Assembly (NCBI RefSeq): GCF_019218265.1
Contig: NZ_JAHUZE010000001.1
Coordinates: 620,001-684,000 of the forward strand
Origin: Maritimibacter dapengensis
Lineage (GTDB): Bacteria > Pseudomonadota > Alphaproteobacteria > Rhodobacterales > Rhodobacteraceae
Length of the DNA: 64,000 bases
Direction of reading: 5' to 3'
The translations under genes and the position numbers were made by a program. Numbering within the stretch: the stretch's first letter is position 1; every line of letters begins with the position of its first letter. The notes below the pieces were generated by a model, which was not told the origin of the DNA, ran no database searches, and saw only the letters and a list, made by a program, of their open reading frames with translations. Below, piece by piece: positions 52,544 to 62,096 of the stretch.

Positions 52544-54048
52544 CGCGCGGCCGTTCGGTGAAAAAGGCGCGTCAAGGCAATCAACCGACCACGTTCCTGA
52601 TCGTTCATGGCGAAACGCCACGCCGCGGTTGCATAGGCAAGCGTGTAGATCAGACACCCGACCACAAGCCAGAACCATCCTTCCGGAATGAGCGGTTCGA
52701 GCAGCTGGAATGCCAGCGTCGCCGCGATGAACACCGGCAGTATTCCCTGCGCCGTCCCGCGCCAGTACCGCGCCATGTCGAGGCCGAGGGCCGATTGCAA
52801 AAGCCGCGCGATCAGAAGGTAATTCACGAGGATCGCGACACTCGTGCTCGCCGCCGCGCCGATGACACCGAAGGGACCGATCAGCAGGATCGTGAGCGGG
52901 ACGTTCAAAAGAGCCATCGCGATGGTGATCGCGGATTTACGCCAGTAGAGACCGCTCACCTGAAGCACGATGTTGCGTGCGTTACCGGTGAGTTCGAGAG
53001 CGTAGGGGCCCAGGACCAGCAACATGACGATGTAGGATTGCTCGTATCCCGGGCCGAGCCAGAGTGTGATGAACCTCAGGCCGAAGACGATCAATGCCCC
53101 GAGGATCAGGAACAGGACCAACGCCTGAAGCCGCGAAATGCGCACCATCAGGTCGGTGATTTCGGCCGCCCCCGCGCCGGCATCGACCCTACGGACGATC
53201 TCTGGCGTTATGGCGCGTGACATCGCCGTGGCGAAGCTCATGAAATAGGTCTTGAAGGTGACGCCGATCGCATAAATCGCAACAGGTGCAGCACCGATCA
53301 ACGCCGCGATGATCGCGGCATCCAATCGCCAGAACACGACCTCCGCCAGCATCGACACGAAGATGGGAGCGGCATATCGGGCAACGCGCCCGAGTTCGGC
53401 ACGGTCAGGGCGGGGGCTGCCCGGACGCACGCCGAGCACCACCACTGCATAGACCACGCGGGCGAGGACTTGCAGAAGCATGGTCGACGTCAAGACGGCA
53501 ACGACCGCAACTGCGCCGAAACCCTGGAACAGGAACCAGGTGTTCAGGAGCGCCGCGCCGATCACCCCCGCCATTTCAAGCCCGCGCAGGAATACGAACC
53601 TTTCGCTCGCCGACAAAAGGGCCGCCACCGGATTGCCCGCGACGAGTGCGACCGCGCCGATGCCGGTCAGGACCATCATGATCCGCAGGGTTTCGATCTG
53701 ATCGGGCGCGATGGACCGCGCGAACACCGGTCCGATCAACGCGACCATTCCGCCAAGCGCCAGCGCGACAAGCCCGGCGATCCCGAGGTAGAGAACGAGC
53801 ATGCGCGCGAGAAATGCGTCGCGGACATCTCGCCTGTCACCGTGGGCGACGAAGAACCGCAGGACGCTGTCGTTAATCCCGAAGTCCAGCACGTAAAGAT
53901 AGGCCGCAAGCGCACCGACGAGCGCAAAAAGCCCGTAGGCGGCTTGTCCCAATTCGCCGACGAGAATGGGCGTGTAGAACAGGGTCACCACGATGCGTAC
54001 GACGATAAGCGCGTAGGCCAACAACGTTCCTGTCGTTCTCTGGCTCAT
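52540..54048 (-). CDS. Polysaccharide repeat-unit flippase (Wzx-like)
   Basis: A 502-residue protein with about 12-14 membrane helices and the opening TLLAYALIVVRIVVTLFYTPILVGELGQAAYGLFALVGALAAYLYVLDFGINDSVLRFF, typical of MOP-superfamily exporters. Such proteins flip undecaprenyl-linked repeat units to the periplasm. Position inside the operon with glycosyltransferases and a Wzy-like ligase supports the role. Both ends overlap neighbouring genes by ATGA. Confidence 0.92.
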   Translation of the reverse strand: MSQRTTGTLLAYALIVVRIVVTLFYTPILVGELGQAAYGLFALVGALAAYLYVLDFGINDSVLRFFVAHGDRRDVRDAFLARMLVLYLGIAGLVALALGGMVALIGPVFARSIAPDQIETLRIMMVLTGIGAVALVAGNPVAALLSASERFVFLRGLEMAGVIGAALLNTWFLFQGFGAVAVVAVLTSTMLLQVLARVVYAVVVLGVRPGSPRPDRAELGRVARYAAPIFVSMLAEVVFWRLDAAIIAALIGAAPVAIYAIGVTFKTYFMSFATAMSRAITPEIVRRVDAGAGAAEITDLMVRISRLQALVLFLILGALIVFGLRFITLWLGPGYEQSYIVMLLVLGPYALELTGNARNIVLQVSGLYWRKSAITIAMALLNVPLTILLIGPFGVIGAAASTSVAILVNYLLIARLLQSALGLDMARYWRGTAQGILPVFIAATLAFQLLEPLIPEGWFWLVVGCLIYTLAYATAAWRFAMNDQERGRLIALTRLFHRTAAR

Positions 54049-55220
54049 GTCACCGCCTTCCCGCTCGTGCCGAGAAACAGCGCTTCGAGCGCATCCAGCT
54101 TCGCCTCGTCATCCAGAATGGCGGGCGCGAGGCCGACGGTGCGTAGCTTGGCCAGGGTGTCGGGGTCGGCCAACAGGCGCTCCAACCCTTCGAAGATGGC
54201 GTCACGGGTATTGTCGACGATCCAGCCTGACACGCCGTGGATCAACTGCTCGTCCACGCCGGACACCCGCGTGGCAAGAACTGGTGCGCCGATGATCTTG
54301 GCTTCGTTGATGACGCCCGATAGCCCCTCGAAATAGGACACCATCGCGACGAGATCGGCATGCATATACCACGGAAACGGGTTTTGGGTGCGGCCGGGCA
54401 GGATCAGGATGTCCTTGAGGTCCAGCGCCTCGATCCGTGCGCGCAAGCGTTCTTTGTCAGGTCCGTCTCCGAGAACAAACCACCTGAACACATGCCCCTC
54501 GTCGCGAAGCGCGGCGCATATGTCGGCGAGTCGAAAAAGCGCTTTTGCGGTGTCGGACAATCGGCAGACCGTCACGATGCGATGCTCTTCGCCCCGGCGG
54601 TCGGGAAACGGATCGCCCTCGCGCTGCGATTGTTCCCGCATGTCTGACGCATCGACCAGATTATGGACCACATGCGCCTTGTCCGCCGTGCAGGGGAGTG
54701 ACGCGACGAGCGAGTCGCGCGCCGCGCGGGAGACGCAGATGTATCCGTCCAGTCCGGCATCGGCCCGCGCGATCCGGTCCACAATCCGACGCTTGTCGTC
54801 GAGATGCGCCAGATCGTTTCGTATCCAGTGAAATCGCCGTTCCGAACGTGTCCTGAAGATCAGGCGCGTATCTGCACCTTGCAGAAGCGTGACGGCAGCG
54901 GTGAATCTGTGCCGCCAGAGCAATGTCGCCCGCAGGCCGCCGATGATCCGCGCGATGCCGTATGCCACGAGGTCCGGCAGCGCCGCCAGAGTGTCGCGCA
55001 AGCCACGCGCGGCTTTGAATGTCGCACCCGCCGCATAAGGGCGGAGGCGAACGATTCTCACCCGCGGGTCTACCAACGGTTCGAGTGCGCCGCCGCCCGT
55101 CGTGAGAACCAGCGTGATCTTCCAGCCACGATCCGCCAACCTTCGCATCATGCGAAGAGAAGACCTCTCGGCCCCTCCCATGTTCAAGACAGGGTAATGA
55201 AAAAGCAGGCGCTTGGTCAT
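54045..55220 (-). CDS. Glycosyltransferase family 4
   Basis: A 391-residue GT-B enzyme starting MTKRLLFHYPVLNMGGAERSSLRMMRRLADRG, with the GGAE acceptor loop of GT4. The C-terminal domain has TVCRLSDTAKALFRLADICAAL, VLGDGPDKERLRARIEALDLKDILILPGRTQNP and the nucleotide-sugar segment YFEGLSGVINEAKIIGAPVLAT (EGLSGxxxE-type). Linkage specificity unknown. It overlaps the flippase and the GT2-like gene by four bases each. Confidence 0.92.
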   Translation of the reverse strand: MTKRLLFHYPVLNMGGAERSSLRMMRRLADRGWKITLVLTTGGGALEPLVDPRVRIVRLRPYAAGATFKAARGLRDTLAALPDLVAYGIARIIGGLRATLLWRHRFTAAVTLLQGADTRLIFRTRSERRFHWIRNDLAHLDDKRRIVDRIARADAGLDGYICVSRAARDSLVASLPCTADKAHVVHNLVDASDMREQSQREGDPFPDRRGEEHRIVTVCRLSDTAKALFRLADICAALRDEGHVFRWFVLGDGPDKERLRARIEALDLKDILILPGRTQNPFPWYMHADLVAMVSYFEGLSGVINEAKIIGAPVLATRVSGVDEQLIHGVSGWIVDNTRDAIFEGLERLLADPDTLAKLRTVGLAPAILDDEAKLDALEALFLGTSGKAVT

Positions 55221-56137
55221 GTCGGGTCAGGCACAAAGGCAAGGCGCAGTTTCCGGGCGATGCGCCGATGGTATGGCCCAGAATAGGCCTTGCGAAACGC
55301 GCGGAGGATCGCGGGGTCCGGGGCAACCAGGTCGAAGTCCGGGAGGGTCGGGTCGGTTGCCAGTACATCATTGATCGGCGCGCCCTCACCGCAATGCACA
55401 CCCGTCCCGTCGAAGCCCAGGTTGAGTACCCGGTTGTCTCGGGGATAGATCGTATCGAGCCCTTCTGCGACCTGCCAGGCCCCGAAGCGGATCGACCACG
55501 AATCGATCTCGCCAAGAGCCTGCCGCCGAAGCCGCGACAGCCTGTCGTCACCGGCACTGTTCAGCCGCCGACGCAGGTTCCGATCCTGCCAGACCCTGCG
55601 CGAAATCGCAGTGTCCCATGTAACGCGGTCCCACCGATCGCGCCATGTGCCCCAGCCGTGGCTGCAATTGCGCGGCACCGCCATGACCCCATGTGCATAA
55701 TGTGCAGGCAGGGCAGGGAGCGGGCAGAACCCGGTCACCGACCCGACCGATGGCCTGTCCGCATAGGCCGCGAGTGCTGCATTCATGTACGTCAGGAAAT
55801 CGGGCGATACGAGCAGGTCGTCCTCCAGCACAATCACCCGCTCATGTCGCTCTAGCACTGTGGTCACGCCGTCTATGATCGAACTTGCGAGCCCCTTGTT
55901 GGCCTGCGCGCAGAACAACTCGACAAAAGCGAAAGATCGCGCCCAACCTGGGTCGCTTGCGACATATCGCACCGCGTCGAGGCGCACGGGGTCGGTTCCC
56001 GCCTTGGGTCCGTCGCAGAAGAGATACAGCGGCGTTTCACGGGCGCCGTCCGTCGCTGCGAGGCAACGTAGCGTTCGCTGCAGATGCGCGGGGCGGTCAT
56101 AGCCGAACACGACGACGGGTGGGACAGGGGCGGTCAC
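55217..56137 (-). CDS. GT-A-fold glycosyltransferase (GT2/GNT-I-like)
   Basis: A 306-residue GT-A enzyme. It starts PPVVVFGYDRPAHLQRTLRCLAAT, then LYLFCDGPKAG, and carries the metal-binding motif VIVLEDDLLVSPDFLTYM (EDD). The CSHGWGTWRDRWDRVTWD region is shared with the GNT-I/DUF-type bacterial transferases often found in capsule loci. It is the only GT-A enzyme among the five transferases of the operon. Overlaps of four bases join it to both neighbours. Confidence 0.85.
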   Translation of the reverse strand: MTAPVPPVVVFGYDRPAHLQRTLRCLAATDGARETPLYLFCDGPKAGTDPVRLDAVRYVASDPGWARSFAFVELFCAQANKGLASSIIDGVTTVLERHERVIVLEDDLLVSPDFLTYMNAALAAYADRPSVGSVTGFCPLPALPAHYAHGVMAVPRNCSHGWGTWRDRWDRVTWDTAISRRVWQDRNLRRRLNSAGDDRLSRLRRQALGEIDSWSIRFGAWQVAEGLDTIYPRDNRVLNLGFDGTGVHCGEGAPINDVLATDPTLPDFDLVAPDPAILRAFRKAYSGPYHRRIARKLRLAFVPDPT

Positions 56138-57408
56138 CGGGAACCTCGCGAAAGAATTTGGTCGTAGACCGAGATCAGCGCGGCGAGATTTCGGTCCGGA
56201 TCGTGTGTTTCCCCCGCGCGCAGACGCGCCTTCTCGGACAGGCTCCGCGCGAGCGCCTCATCCTGGAAAATGCGACGCACCTGGAACGCGAGCATCGCCG
56301 GGTCGTCCGGGCGGTAGAACAGAGCTTCACGTTCGTCTCGTGCCATCGAAGGCGCGCCCCCGGCGAAAGCCGATACGACCGGCACGCCCAGTATCATCGC
56401 CTCGCCAAGCGTGTTTGGGCTGTTCTCGATCAGAGAGGACATCACCGCGACATGGCTCGATGCCATGCGTTCGATCATCTTGGTTTCGTTCAGGATGCCG
56501 GTGAACGTTACGTTGTCCTCGAGGTCGAGGGTATCGATCAGGTGGCGAAGGTAGACAGGGTAGCCCACCCATCGTTTCAGCGACCGTTTGGAAAGCGTGT
56601 CGGGATCTTCCCCGGCGATGTAGAGATGCACGTCGGGAAAGCTGCGCTTCAGGATGGCGAGCGCGGCGAGGGCCACATGCGCGCCTTTTCGGGGCGCGGC
56701 ACCGTTGCCGACGAAAAGGCTGTGTTTCTCGCACGTCGCGCCCTTCCAGGACGTGCCATAGAAGCCGCTTCTGAGGATGCGCCCGCCATGATGGTATCTC
56801 GCATGAGGGGCCAGGGCATGTGCTTGGGCCCGGTCCCAAAGCGTGCGCCCCATGATATCCGTAGCGGCCTGCATCGTGGCCCGTTCGAAGGCCAGCCGTG
56901 GACGAAATCGGAAGCGTTCTTGCGCAAGAAGCGCGGTCGCGGTGGCCATGATGCGCGGTCTTGCAGGCGAGAGCATCCTGAGGATGGGGAGGCGCCCCAA
57001 CTCATACGGGGCATAGCCATTCACAACACCCTGCATCGACAGGAGGCGTGGACCCTGCCAGGTTTCCAAGAACCTCAGGGCATGACGCATCTCGCCGCCT
57101 TCTACATGCAGAATGTCGGGCGAGAAGTCCCTCAGCACGCGCGCGCAGTCCGATTGTGCCACGTCGAAACGGTCGGTGCGGGTCCGGGGCAGGGCATAAT
57201 AATCGATGCCCCCGACCTCGACATGGGCAAACTCCGCGCTTTCGGACCGCATGGCGACGCCGATGTGAAACCGCCCTGTCTGCGCGAGCCGTTCGGTCAT
57301 GAGTGACAACCAGCCGCCGAAGGGCTGGCTTTTCAGACCGAGGGACGCGGTCGCCGCCGGCAGGTCGATATTCGATGTCCAGAGCACGCGGGCTTTCCGG
57401 TCGGTCAT
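56134..57408 (-). CDS. Glycosyltransferase family 4
   Basis: A 424-residue GT-B enzyme. The C-terminal half contains LFVGNGAAPRKGAHVALAALAIL, DVHLYIAGEDPDTLSKRSLKRW, VTFTGILNETKMIERMASSHVAVMSSLIENSPNTLGEAMILGVPVVSA, a full GT4 donor-binding signature with EN-PNTLGEA. The N-terminal half is less typical. Donor unknown. The gene overlaps both neighbours by four bases. Confidence 0.9.
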   Translation of the reverse strand: MTDRKARVLWTSNIDLPAATASLGLKSQPFGGWLSLMTERLAQTGRFHIGVAMRSESAEFAHVEVGGIDYYALPRTRTDRFDVAQSDCARVLRDFSPDILHVEGGEMRHALRFLETWQGPRLLSMQGVVNGYAPYELGRLPILRMLSPARPRIMATATALLAQERFRFRPRLAFERATMQAATDIMGRTLWDRAQAHALAPHARYHHGGRILRSGFYGTSWKGATCEKHSLFVGNGAAPRKGAHVALAALAILKRSFPDVHLYIAGEDPDTLSKRSLKRWVGYPVYLRHLIDTLDLEDNVTFTGILNETKMIERMASSHVAVMSSLIENSPNTLGEAMILGVPVVSAFAGGAPSMARDEREALFYRPDDPAMLAFQVRRIFQDEALARSLSEKARLRAGETHDPDRNLAALISVYDQILSRGSR

Positions 57409-58598
57409 GCGAGACCTCGCAATCCGTCAAGGAAACGGGACGCGTCGCGCTGCCAGAGGTCCATTTCGAACGCGTTTTGTGCAAGACAGACCCGGCGCAT
57501 CTCCTGCCGTCCGGTCGGAGACAGCGTTACGGCATCCCGCAAGGCGCCCGCGATCTGGTCCGGCGCGATACCGGGCGCGAGAAACCCGTTTTTGCCATCT
57601 GTCAGGTAGCGTGGAATGTCGCTTGTCGCGTTCGTCACCACGGGGATGCCAAGCGTGTGGGCCTCCACGAATTTGGTCGCAAAACCTGTGTGTGCGACCC
57701 GGTCGGGCTTTCGGAAAAACACCGAAAAATCCGCGCGACGCAACATGTCGAGCGACGTCGCATGTGAGACCCGCCCATGAAACCTGACTTCGCCCGCCAG
57801 CCGTTCGATAGCGCGGCGATGCTGCGGAGCGTCCCGCAGGTATTCGTCGCGCGTGATCCCGAGAATGTCGCATTGGAACGCAAGGTTTTCCGAGGCCAAA
57901 CTGTCGAGCGCGTCGATGATGAGCGGGAGCCGATCCTTCGCCATCCCGACGCCCGGTGAACCCGAGTAGATGAACCGCGCGGGCGCGTCGAAGCGAGTGG
58001 GAAGCGGCGCCTTCATCCATTCCGGGCGCGCGGTGTCGAGCACGAAGGGCAGGCGGATCGTGTGTTGCCGGGGTAGCCGGCCACGAAACCAGTCGGACGC
58101 GCAGATGACGTTACCCGCGACCCGGGTCAGAGCCCGCATACGCGTTTCGATACCCGCCCGCCGATAGAGATTGCGTCGGAATCTGCGGCCTTCCCACCTT
58201 GGCCACTCGGTGCAGTCCAGAATGGGCGCCGCGCCAATGCGGCGGCACAGGTGCAGGCCAGCCACAAGTCCACGTGCCGGGTAATTGTAGAATTGTATCG
58301 CCCTGACGCGATGTGTGCCGGTCGTCCGCGCCACATCGTCGATGGCTTCGGCAGAGACGGGATAGAAGCGAGGCGTTCGCCCGGGGCAGGGTTGGCGGAT
58401 ATCACGGCACGTGACCCCCTGAAGCAAACGCTCGTGACCGCCATTGGCGCGAGTTCCCGGTGCCGTGTCGAACTTCCCCAGAACCACCACCCGGTATCCG
58501 ATCCTCTCATACAGCTTTGCGATGGACAGGGCCCGAAGGGCCGAAGCCCCGTTCCGGTCGAGCTCGAAGCCGCCGCAGAGGAGGATCGTGTCACGCAT
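57405..58598 (-). CDS. Glycosyltransferase family 4
   Basis: A 397-residue GT-B enzyme starting MRDTILLCGGFELDRNGASALRALSIAKLYERIGYRVVVLG. The C-terminal half has ARFIYSGSPGVGMAKDRLPLIIDAL, and FATKFVEAHTLGIPVVTNATSDIPRYLTDGKNGFL as donor site. The ATG at 58598 overlaps the ligase/polymerase stop by 8 bases. It resembles the GT4 at 51350 in its TKFVE-LG-PVVTN segment. Confidence 0.88.
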   Translation of the reverse strand: MRDTILLCGGFELDRNGASALRALSIAKLYERIGYRVVVLGKFDTAPGTRANGGHERLLQGVTCRDIRQPCPGRTPRFYPVSAEAIDDVARTTGTHRVRAIQFYNYPARGLVAGLHLCRRIGAAPILDCTEWPRWEGRRFRRNLYRRAGIETRMRALTRVAGNVICASDWFRGRLPRQHTIRLPFVLDTARPEWMKAPLPTRFDAPARFIYSGSPGVGMAKDRLPLIIDALDSLASENLAFQCDILGITRDEYLRDAPQHRRAIERLAGEVRFHGRVSHATSLDMLRRADFSVFFRKPDRVAHTGFATKFVEAHTLGIPVVTNATSDIPRYLTDGKNGFLAPGIAPDQIAGALRDAVTLSPTGRQEMRRVCLAQNAFEMDLWQRDASRFLDGLRGLA

Positions 58599-59859
58599 GG
58601 GCGGGAACTCCCTGCCGCGTGCCGACGCCCTGCGCTGCGGTTTCGAGCAGCAGGGTCGCGACCGGAAAGACGATGAACAGAGCGACGCCAGCCGCAGCAA
58701 AGGCGTTGTTGAAGAGAAATGTCATCGTGACGACGATGAGGGTCGCGAAAGTGGCGGAGAATCCAGCGCGGCTACGGCGGATTGCCCGCACGGGAACCAC
58801 GAAGAAAAGATAACTCGCAATCGCCCCCGTGAGCAGTCCGAACTGGGCGAAGGTATCGAGGATTTCGGAATGCTTTCCGACGTCGCGATGGGTCAGCGTG
58901 CCGAGGATCGGATGTTCGAGGAACAACCCGATACTGCGCGTGTAGCGTTCCATGCGTTCCGAAACCGTCCCGATGTTTTCGTCCAGTCGGAGCGACAGGA
59001 GCACATCGGCTATCTTGGTGGCGTAATTGGTGCCCTCGGCCAGTGGCAAGAGGGCCTGGAGACCGCTTTGAAGCAGCGTGTTCGCGAAGAATGCGACCAG
59101 CACGGAAGCGAAGAAGAAAACCGCCAGTCGCATCGGGTGATCGTCGCGCAGGAACAGGATCGGGATCATCGCGAAGATGAGCGTCACGGCTGCGATCGAA
59201 AAACCCGACCACAGGACCAAGGCGATCCCCGACGCCACATTCGCGCAAATCAGCGACACGGGAACGGCGGGCAACCGGCGCAGGGATCGGGGCAGGCCTT
59301 CGTTTGAAACGCGCCTTGCCTTCATCGCCAGCGCCGCGAGTGCAGGCAGCATCAACAAGGTGCCGTAAACCAGCGCGTAGCCTCCGACACCCAGCGCGGC
59401 GAGTGCCTGCGCTTCGACCCCGCTACGCACGCCGATCCTGGCCGCGCGTGCGTTTTCCCCAAGGATGACGGACAGTGTGGTGATGTGCCAGATCGGCATG
59501 GTGAGAAGGATCGCCCAGAACACCGGCACCAGGCTTTGCAGCCTGTCGCGTCGGCTTTGGTGGATGACCAGAAAGAACAGCAGGATGAAGCTCTGCAACG
59601 CGCCCGTGACGGCATGCATGCCATCGAACAGGAACAGGATCGCGCCTGTGTAGAGAATGTAGAACAGAGACAGGATAACGGGCCAGGTCGGGCGCTCGAA
59701 CACGTTGCAGGGGCGGGCGACCTCGAGACAGCCCCAAAGACCCGCTGCCAGCAGGACAAGCGCGCGGTAGGCATCGCCATATTGCAGGAAAGGCGAGGTC
59801 GCCCAGATCGCGATATAGGCGATGGCGACGTTCTGGACCCCGATGATACCCAGTTTCAC
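58591..59859 (-). CDS. O-antigen ligase/polymerase (Wzy/WaaL-like)
   Basis: A 422-residue membrane protein with about 11 helices and a large periplasmic loop in its second half. The loop ends with RMERYTRSIGLFLEHPILGTLTHRDVGKHSEILDTFAQFG, the Wzy_C / O-antigen ligase pattern with the PILG and HSEILD segments. It either polymerises repeat units or ligates glycan to an acceptor. Placed between the BY-kinase and the glycosyltransferases, a Wzy polymerase is the more likely role. Confidence 0.88.
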   Translation of the reverse strand: MKLGIIGVQNVAIAYIAIWATSPFLQYGDAYRALVLLAAGLWGCLEVARPCNVFERPTWPVILSLFYILYTGAILFLFDGMHAVTGALQSFILLFFLVIHQSRRDRLQSLVPVFWAILLTMPIWHITTLSVILGENARAARIGVRSGVEAQALAALGVGGYALVYGTLLMLPALAALAMKARRVSNEGLPRSLRRLPAVPVSLICANVASGIALVLWSGFSIAAVTLIFAMIPILFLRDDHPMRLAVFFFASVLVAFFANTLLQSGLQALLPLAEGTNYATKIADVLLSLRLDENIGTVSERMERYTRSIGLFLEHPILGTLTHRDVGKHSEILDTFAQFGLLTGAIASYLFFVVPVRAIRRSRAGFSATFATLIVVTMTFLFNNAFAAAGVALFIVFPVATLLLETAAQGVGTRQGVPAHA

Positions 59860-61982
59860 GTCCTGCTCCGGGCATCGCCGTAATACCCCTTGCCGGCGAA
59901 AGCATGGTTGCCGTAGCCCTCATAGCGCCCGTATCGGCGCTTGGCGCTTTCGACTTGTGAAAGCACGAAGCCGGTCGGTTCCAACCCGACGGTGGTTAAT
60001 TCACGCAAGCCTGCGGCCACTTGGGGGCGTCGCGTGGTGCCCGCCCGGACGGAGAACAAGATCGCATCGCTCTGCTGCCCGATGATCCGCGCATCCGGGA
60101 CGAGCAGGACAGGGGGAGCATCCAGGAGGATGATGTCGTAATCCTTCCTCAGATCGGACAGCAGATGACGGAACCGCCGGGACGAGAAGAGGTCGGCGGC
60201 ATTCGCGGTGCTGTTCCCGCTCAGAAGCAGATCGACGCCCAACGTCTCATCATGAACGATCACGTCTGTGCGGGAGACATCCCCCGCCACAAGCGCCCCG
60301 AACCCGACCTCCGGGGACAGGCCGAAGTATTCCTGTATCGCCCGGCGCCGAAGGTCCGCTTCGATCAGCAACACCCTGCGCCCGACGCGCGCGAAGCTGA
60401 TTGCGAGCGCGACGGAATGGATCGTCTTGCCTTCGCCGGGAAGGGCGGAGGTGGACATGATGACCTGAGGTGGCTTGTCGATACTCGACATCATGAGGGA
60501 GGTGCGCAGGTTCCGCACCGACTCCGACGCGGGCGACACGCTATCCTGCACGAAATGGTCGATGACCTGGGCAGGGGACTTCCGCGGAAGTTTCGGGACG
60601 CTGCCAAGCGACGGATGGTCGAACGCGGCTTCAAGCTCTGCGCCGGTGCGGAACACCGACAGGCCGAACTCCCGCAAAAGTACGACGCCAACCCCGCCCA
60701 TCAGACCCAGAATGACCGAAAAGGCGATGGTTCTCGCCTCCTGCGGCTCGGTTTTTCGCGAAGTCGACGCCCGCGACATGACCCGTGCATCCGACTGCTG
60801 GATGCCGATCTGGAGCGACAATTCCTTCAGCCGCGACAGGAACAGGCCATAGAGGTTCGTCGTCGCTTCGACATCCCGCACCAGCCGGGACAGTTCGTCG
60901 AACCGAGCGTTCTGGCGGGCAAGGGACAGGCGCAGGTCGGCAAGGCTTTGCTCGACGGCGGAGCGTTGCCGCATGATCTGGGCCATGCGCGCGGTTTCCG
61001 CATCGCGAAGGGTCGCGAGCCGGTGCCGGGTCTGGCGTTCCCGCGATTGATCCGAGATGTTTTCCCGGCTCGCAATCGCAATCAAGCCGCCATCGTCGAG
61101 CAGGTCCGCCGCCGCCACCGGGTCGCCCATCTTTTCCGCAATATCGACTTGTTGCAATCGCGACTGGATCCGCTCGAGTTGCTCGTCGAAGCCTTCAAAT
61201 CGCTCGGCCATCGTCGTGGTCTGACGCACGAGCGCGTCGACCGTGTCCCGCGTGATCAAACCGCCATCGGCACGGATTTCCTCGATCCGATCGGTTTTCG
61301 CTTCGATCTGGGCATCCAGTTCCGTCACGCGGTTCGATAGCCAGTCGACTGCAGTTTCGGTGGCGGCAATCTTTATGTCGATCTGGTTCTGGACGTATAT
61401 TTCGGCGAGCGTGTTCGCCATGATTTGCGATTTCCGGCGGTCGGTCGTCGTGAAGGAAATATTGAATATATATGTGTCTTTCGGAGCCGTCGCCGTGAGC
61501 GCACCCTGAACACCGGCGATCGTGCGCGCGCGCTGTATATCAAGCGGGGGAAGGGGCTTTTCGCCCCCACGCCTGAGGACACCTTGCAGCCAGTCGACCG
61601 GACTGAAACCTGGGCGCTCGGACAGGTAAACGTTGAACTCGGGATCTTCGACAAGCCCGAGACGGTCCACCAGTTGTTCCGTCAATTCACGCGAGCGGAT
61701 CATCTCGATCTCTGTATTGATCGCCGCAACATCGGTGGACACACCGGAAATGGCGCTTTCAAGGTCGATCACGTCATTCGACCTGACATCCAGCACGATC
61801 CGCGCGGTCGCGCTGTATTTCGCAACGGAAAAATGGAAAGCGTAGACGCCGCCGACGAGGCCGGCGAAGGCGATGAAAGCAAGGATCAGGATGCGGTCCG
61901 ACCAGATCGCGCCGATTGCCTGCGAAAGGTCGACTTCGTCGCGGCCGGGCTGCTGCCGCCCCGACATGGTGTCGTCTGCCAT
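59856..61982 (-). CDS. Polysaccharide co-polymerase with tyrosine autokinase (Wzc/ExoP type)
   Basis: A 708-residue PCP-2a protein. The N-terminal part has a first membrane helix (ILILAFIAFAGLVGGVYAFHF), a Wzz domain and a long coiled-coil region (about 200-400), and a second helix near 430. The C-terminal BY-kinase has Walker A TSALPGEGKT, a Walker A' LLIEADLRRR (Glu where Asp is usual), Walker B DIILLDAPP and a tyrosine-rich tail (RYGRYEGYGNHAFAGKGYYG). It would set chain length and couple polymerisation to export. It is the promoter-proximal gene of the operon. ATG 61967 is an alternative start. Confidence 0.93.
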   Translation of the reverse strand: MADDTMSGRQQPGRDEVDLSQAIGAIWSDRILILAFIAFAGLVGGVYAFHFSVAKYSATARIVLDVRSNDVIDLESAISGVSTDVAAINTEIEMIRSRELTEQLVDRLGLVEDPEFNVYLSERPGFSPVDWLQGVLRRGGEKPLPPLDIQRARTIAGVQGALTATAPKDTYIFNISFTTTDRRKSQIMANTLAEIYVQNQIDIKIAATETAVDWLSNRVTELDAQIEAKTDRIEEIRADGGLITRDTVDALVRQTTTMAERFEGFDEQLERIQSRLQQVDIAEKMGDPVAAADLLDDGGLIAIASRENISDQSRERQTRHRLATLRDAETARMAQIMRQRSAVEQSLADLRLSLARQNARFDELSRLVRDVEATTNLYGLFLSRLKELSLQIGIQQSDARVMSRASTSRKTEPQEARTIAFSVILGLMGGVGVVLLREFGLSVFRTGAELEAAFDHPSLGSVPKLPRKSPAQVIDHFVQDSVSPASESVRNLRTSLMMSSIDKPPQVIMSTSALPGEGKTIHSVALAISFARVGRRVLLIEADLRRRAIQEYFGLSPEVGFGALVAGDVSRTDVIVHDETLGVDLLLSGNSTANAADLFSSRRFRHLLSDLRKDYDIILLDAPPVLLVPDARIIGQQSDAILFSVRAGTTRRPQVAAGLRELTTVGLEPTGFVLSQVESAKRRYGRYEGYGNHAFAGKGYYGDARSRT

Positions 61983-62066
61983 CGTATCTCCCGCACACGG
62001 AAAATGCGCAGGAACGGTCAGTCCGGCCCGGCGCAGGGTGGGTATTTATGGCAAAGCAGCCCGGTC

Positions 62067-62094
62067 AGAATAATCGAATTTCCTAGGGGGTCAA
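62067..62094 (-). promoter_or_regulatory. Candidate promoter of the polysaccharide operon
   Basis: On the minus strand TTGACC (62094-62089), a 16-base spacer and TATTCT (62072-62067). It lies 85 bases before the BY-kinase ATG and directly beyond the mur stop. The remaining leader is GC-rich, with no obvious JUMPstart element. Confidence 0.45.
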
Positions 62095-62096
62095 GC

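Noticed and set aside
47075-61982. Horizontally acquired island with flanking mobile elements
   Set aside because: The polysaccharide locus has no flanking transposase, integrase, tRNA or direct repeats, and its composition looks like that of its neighbours.
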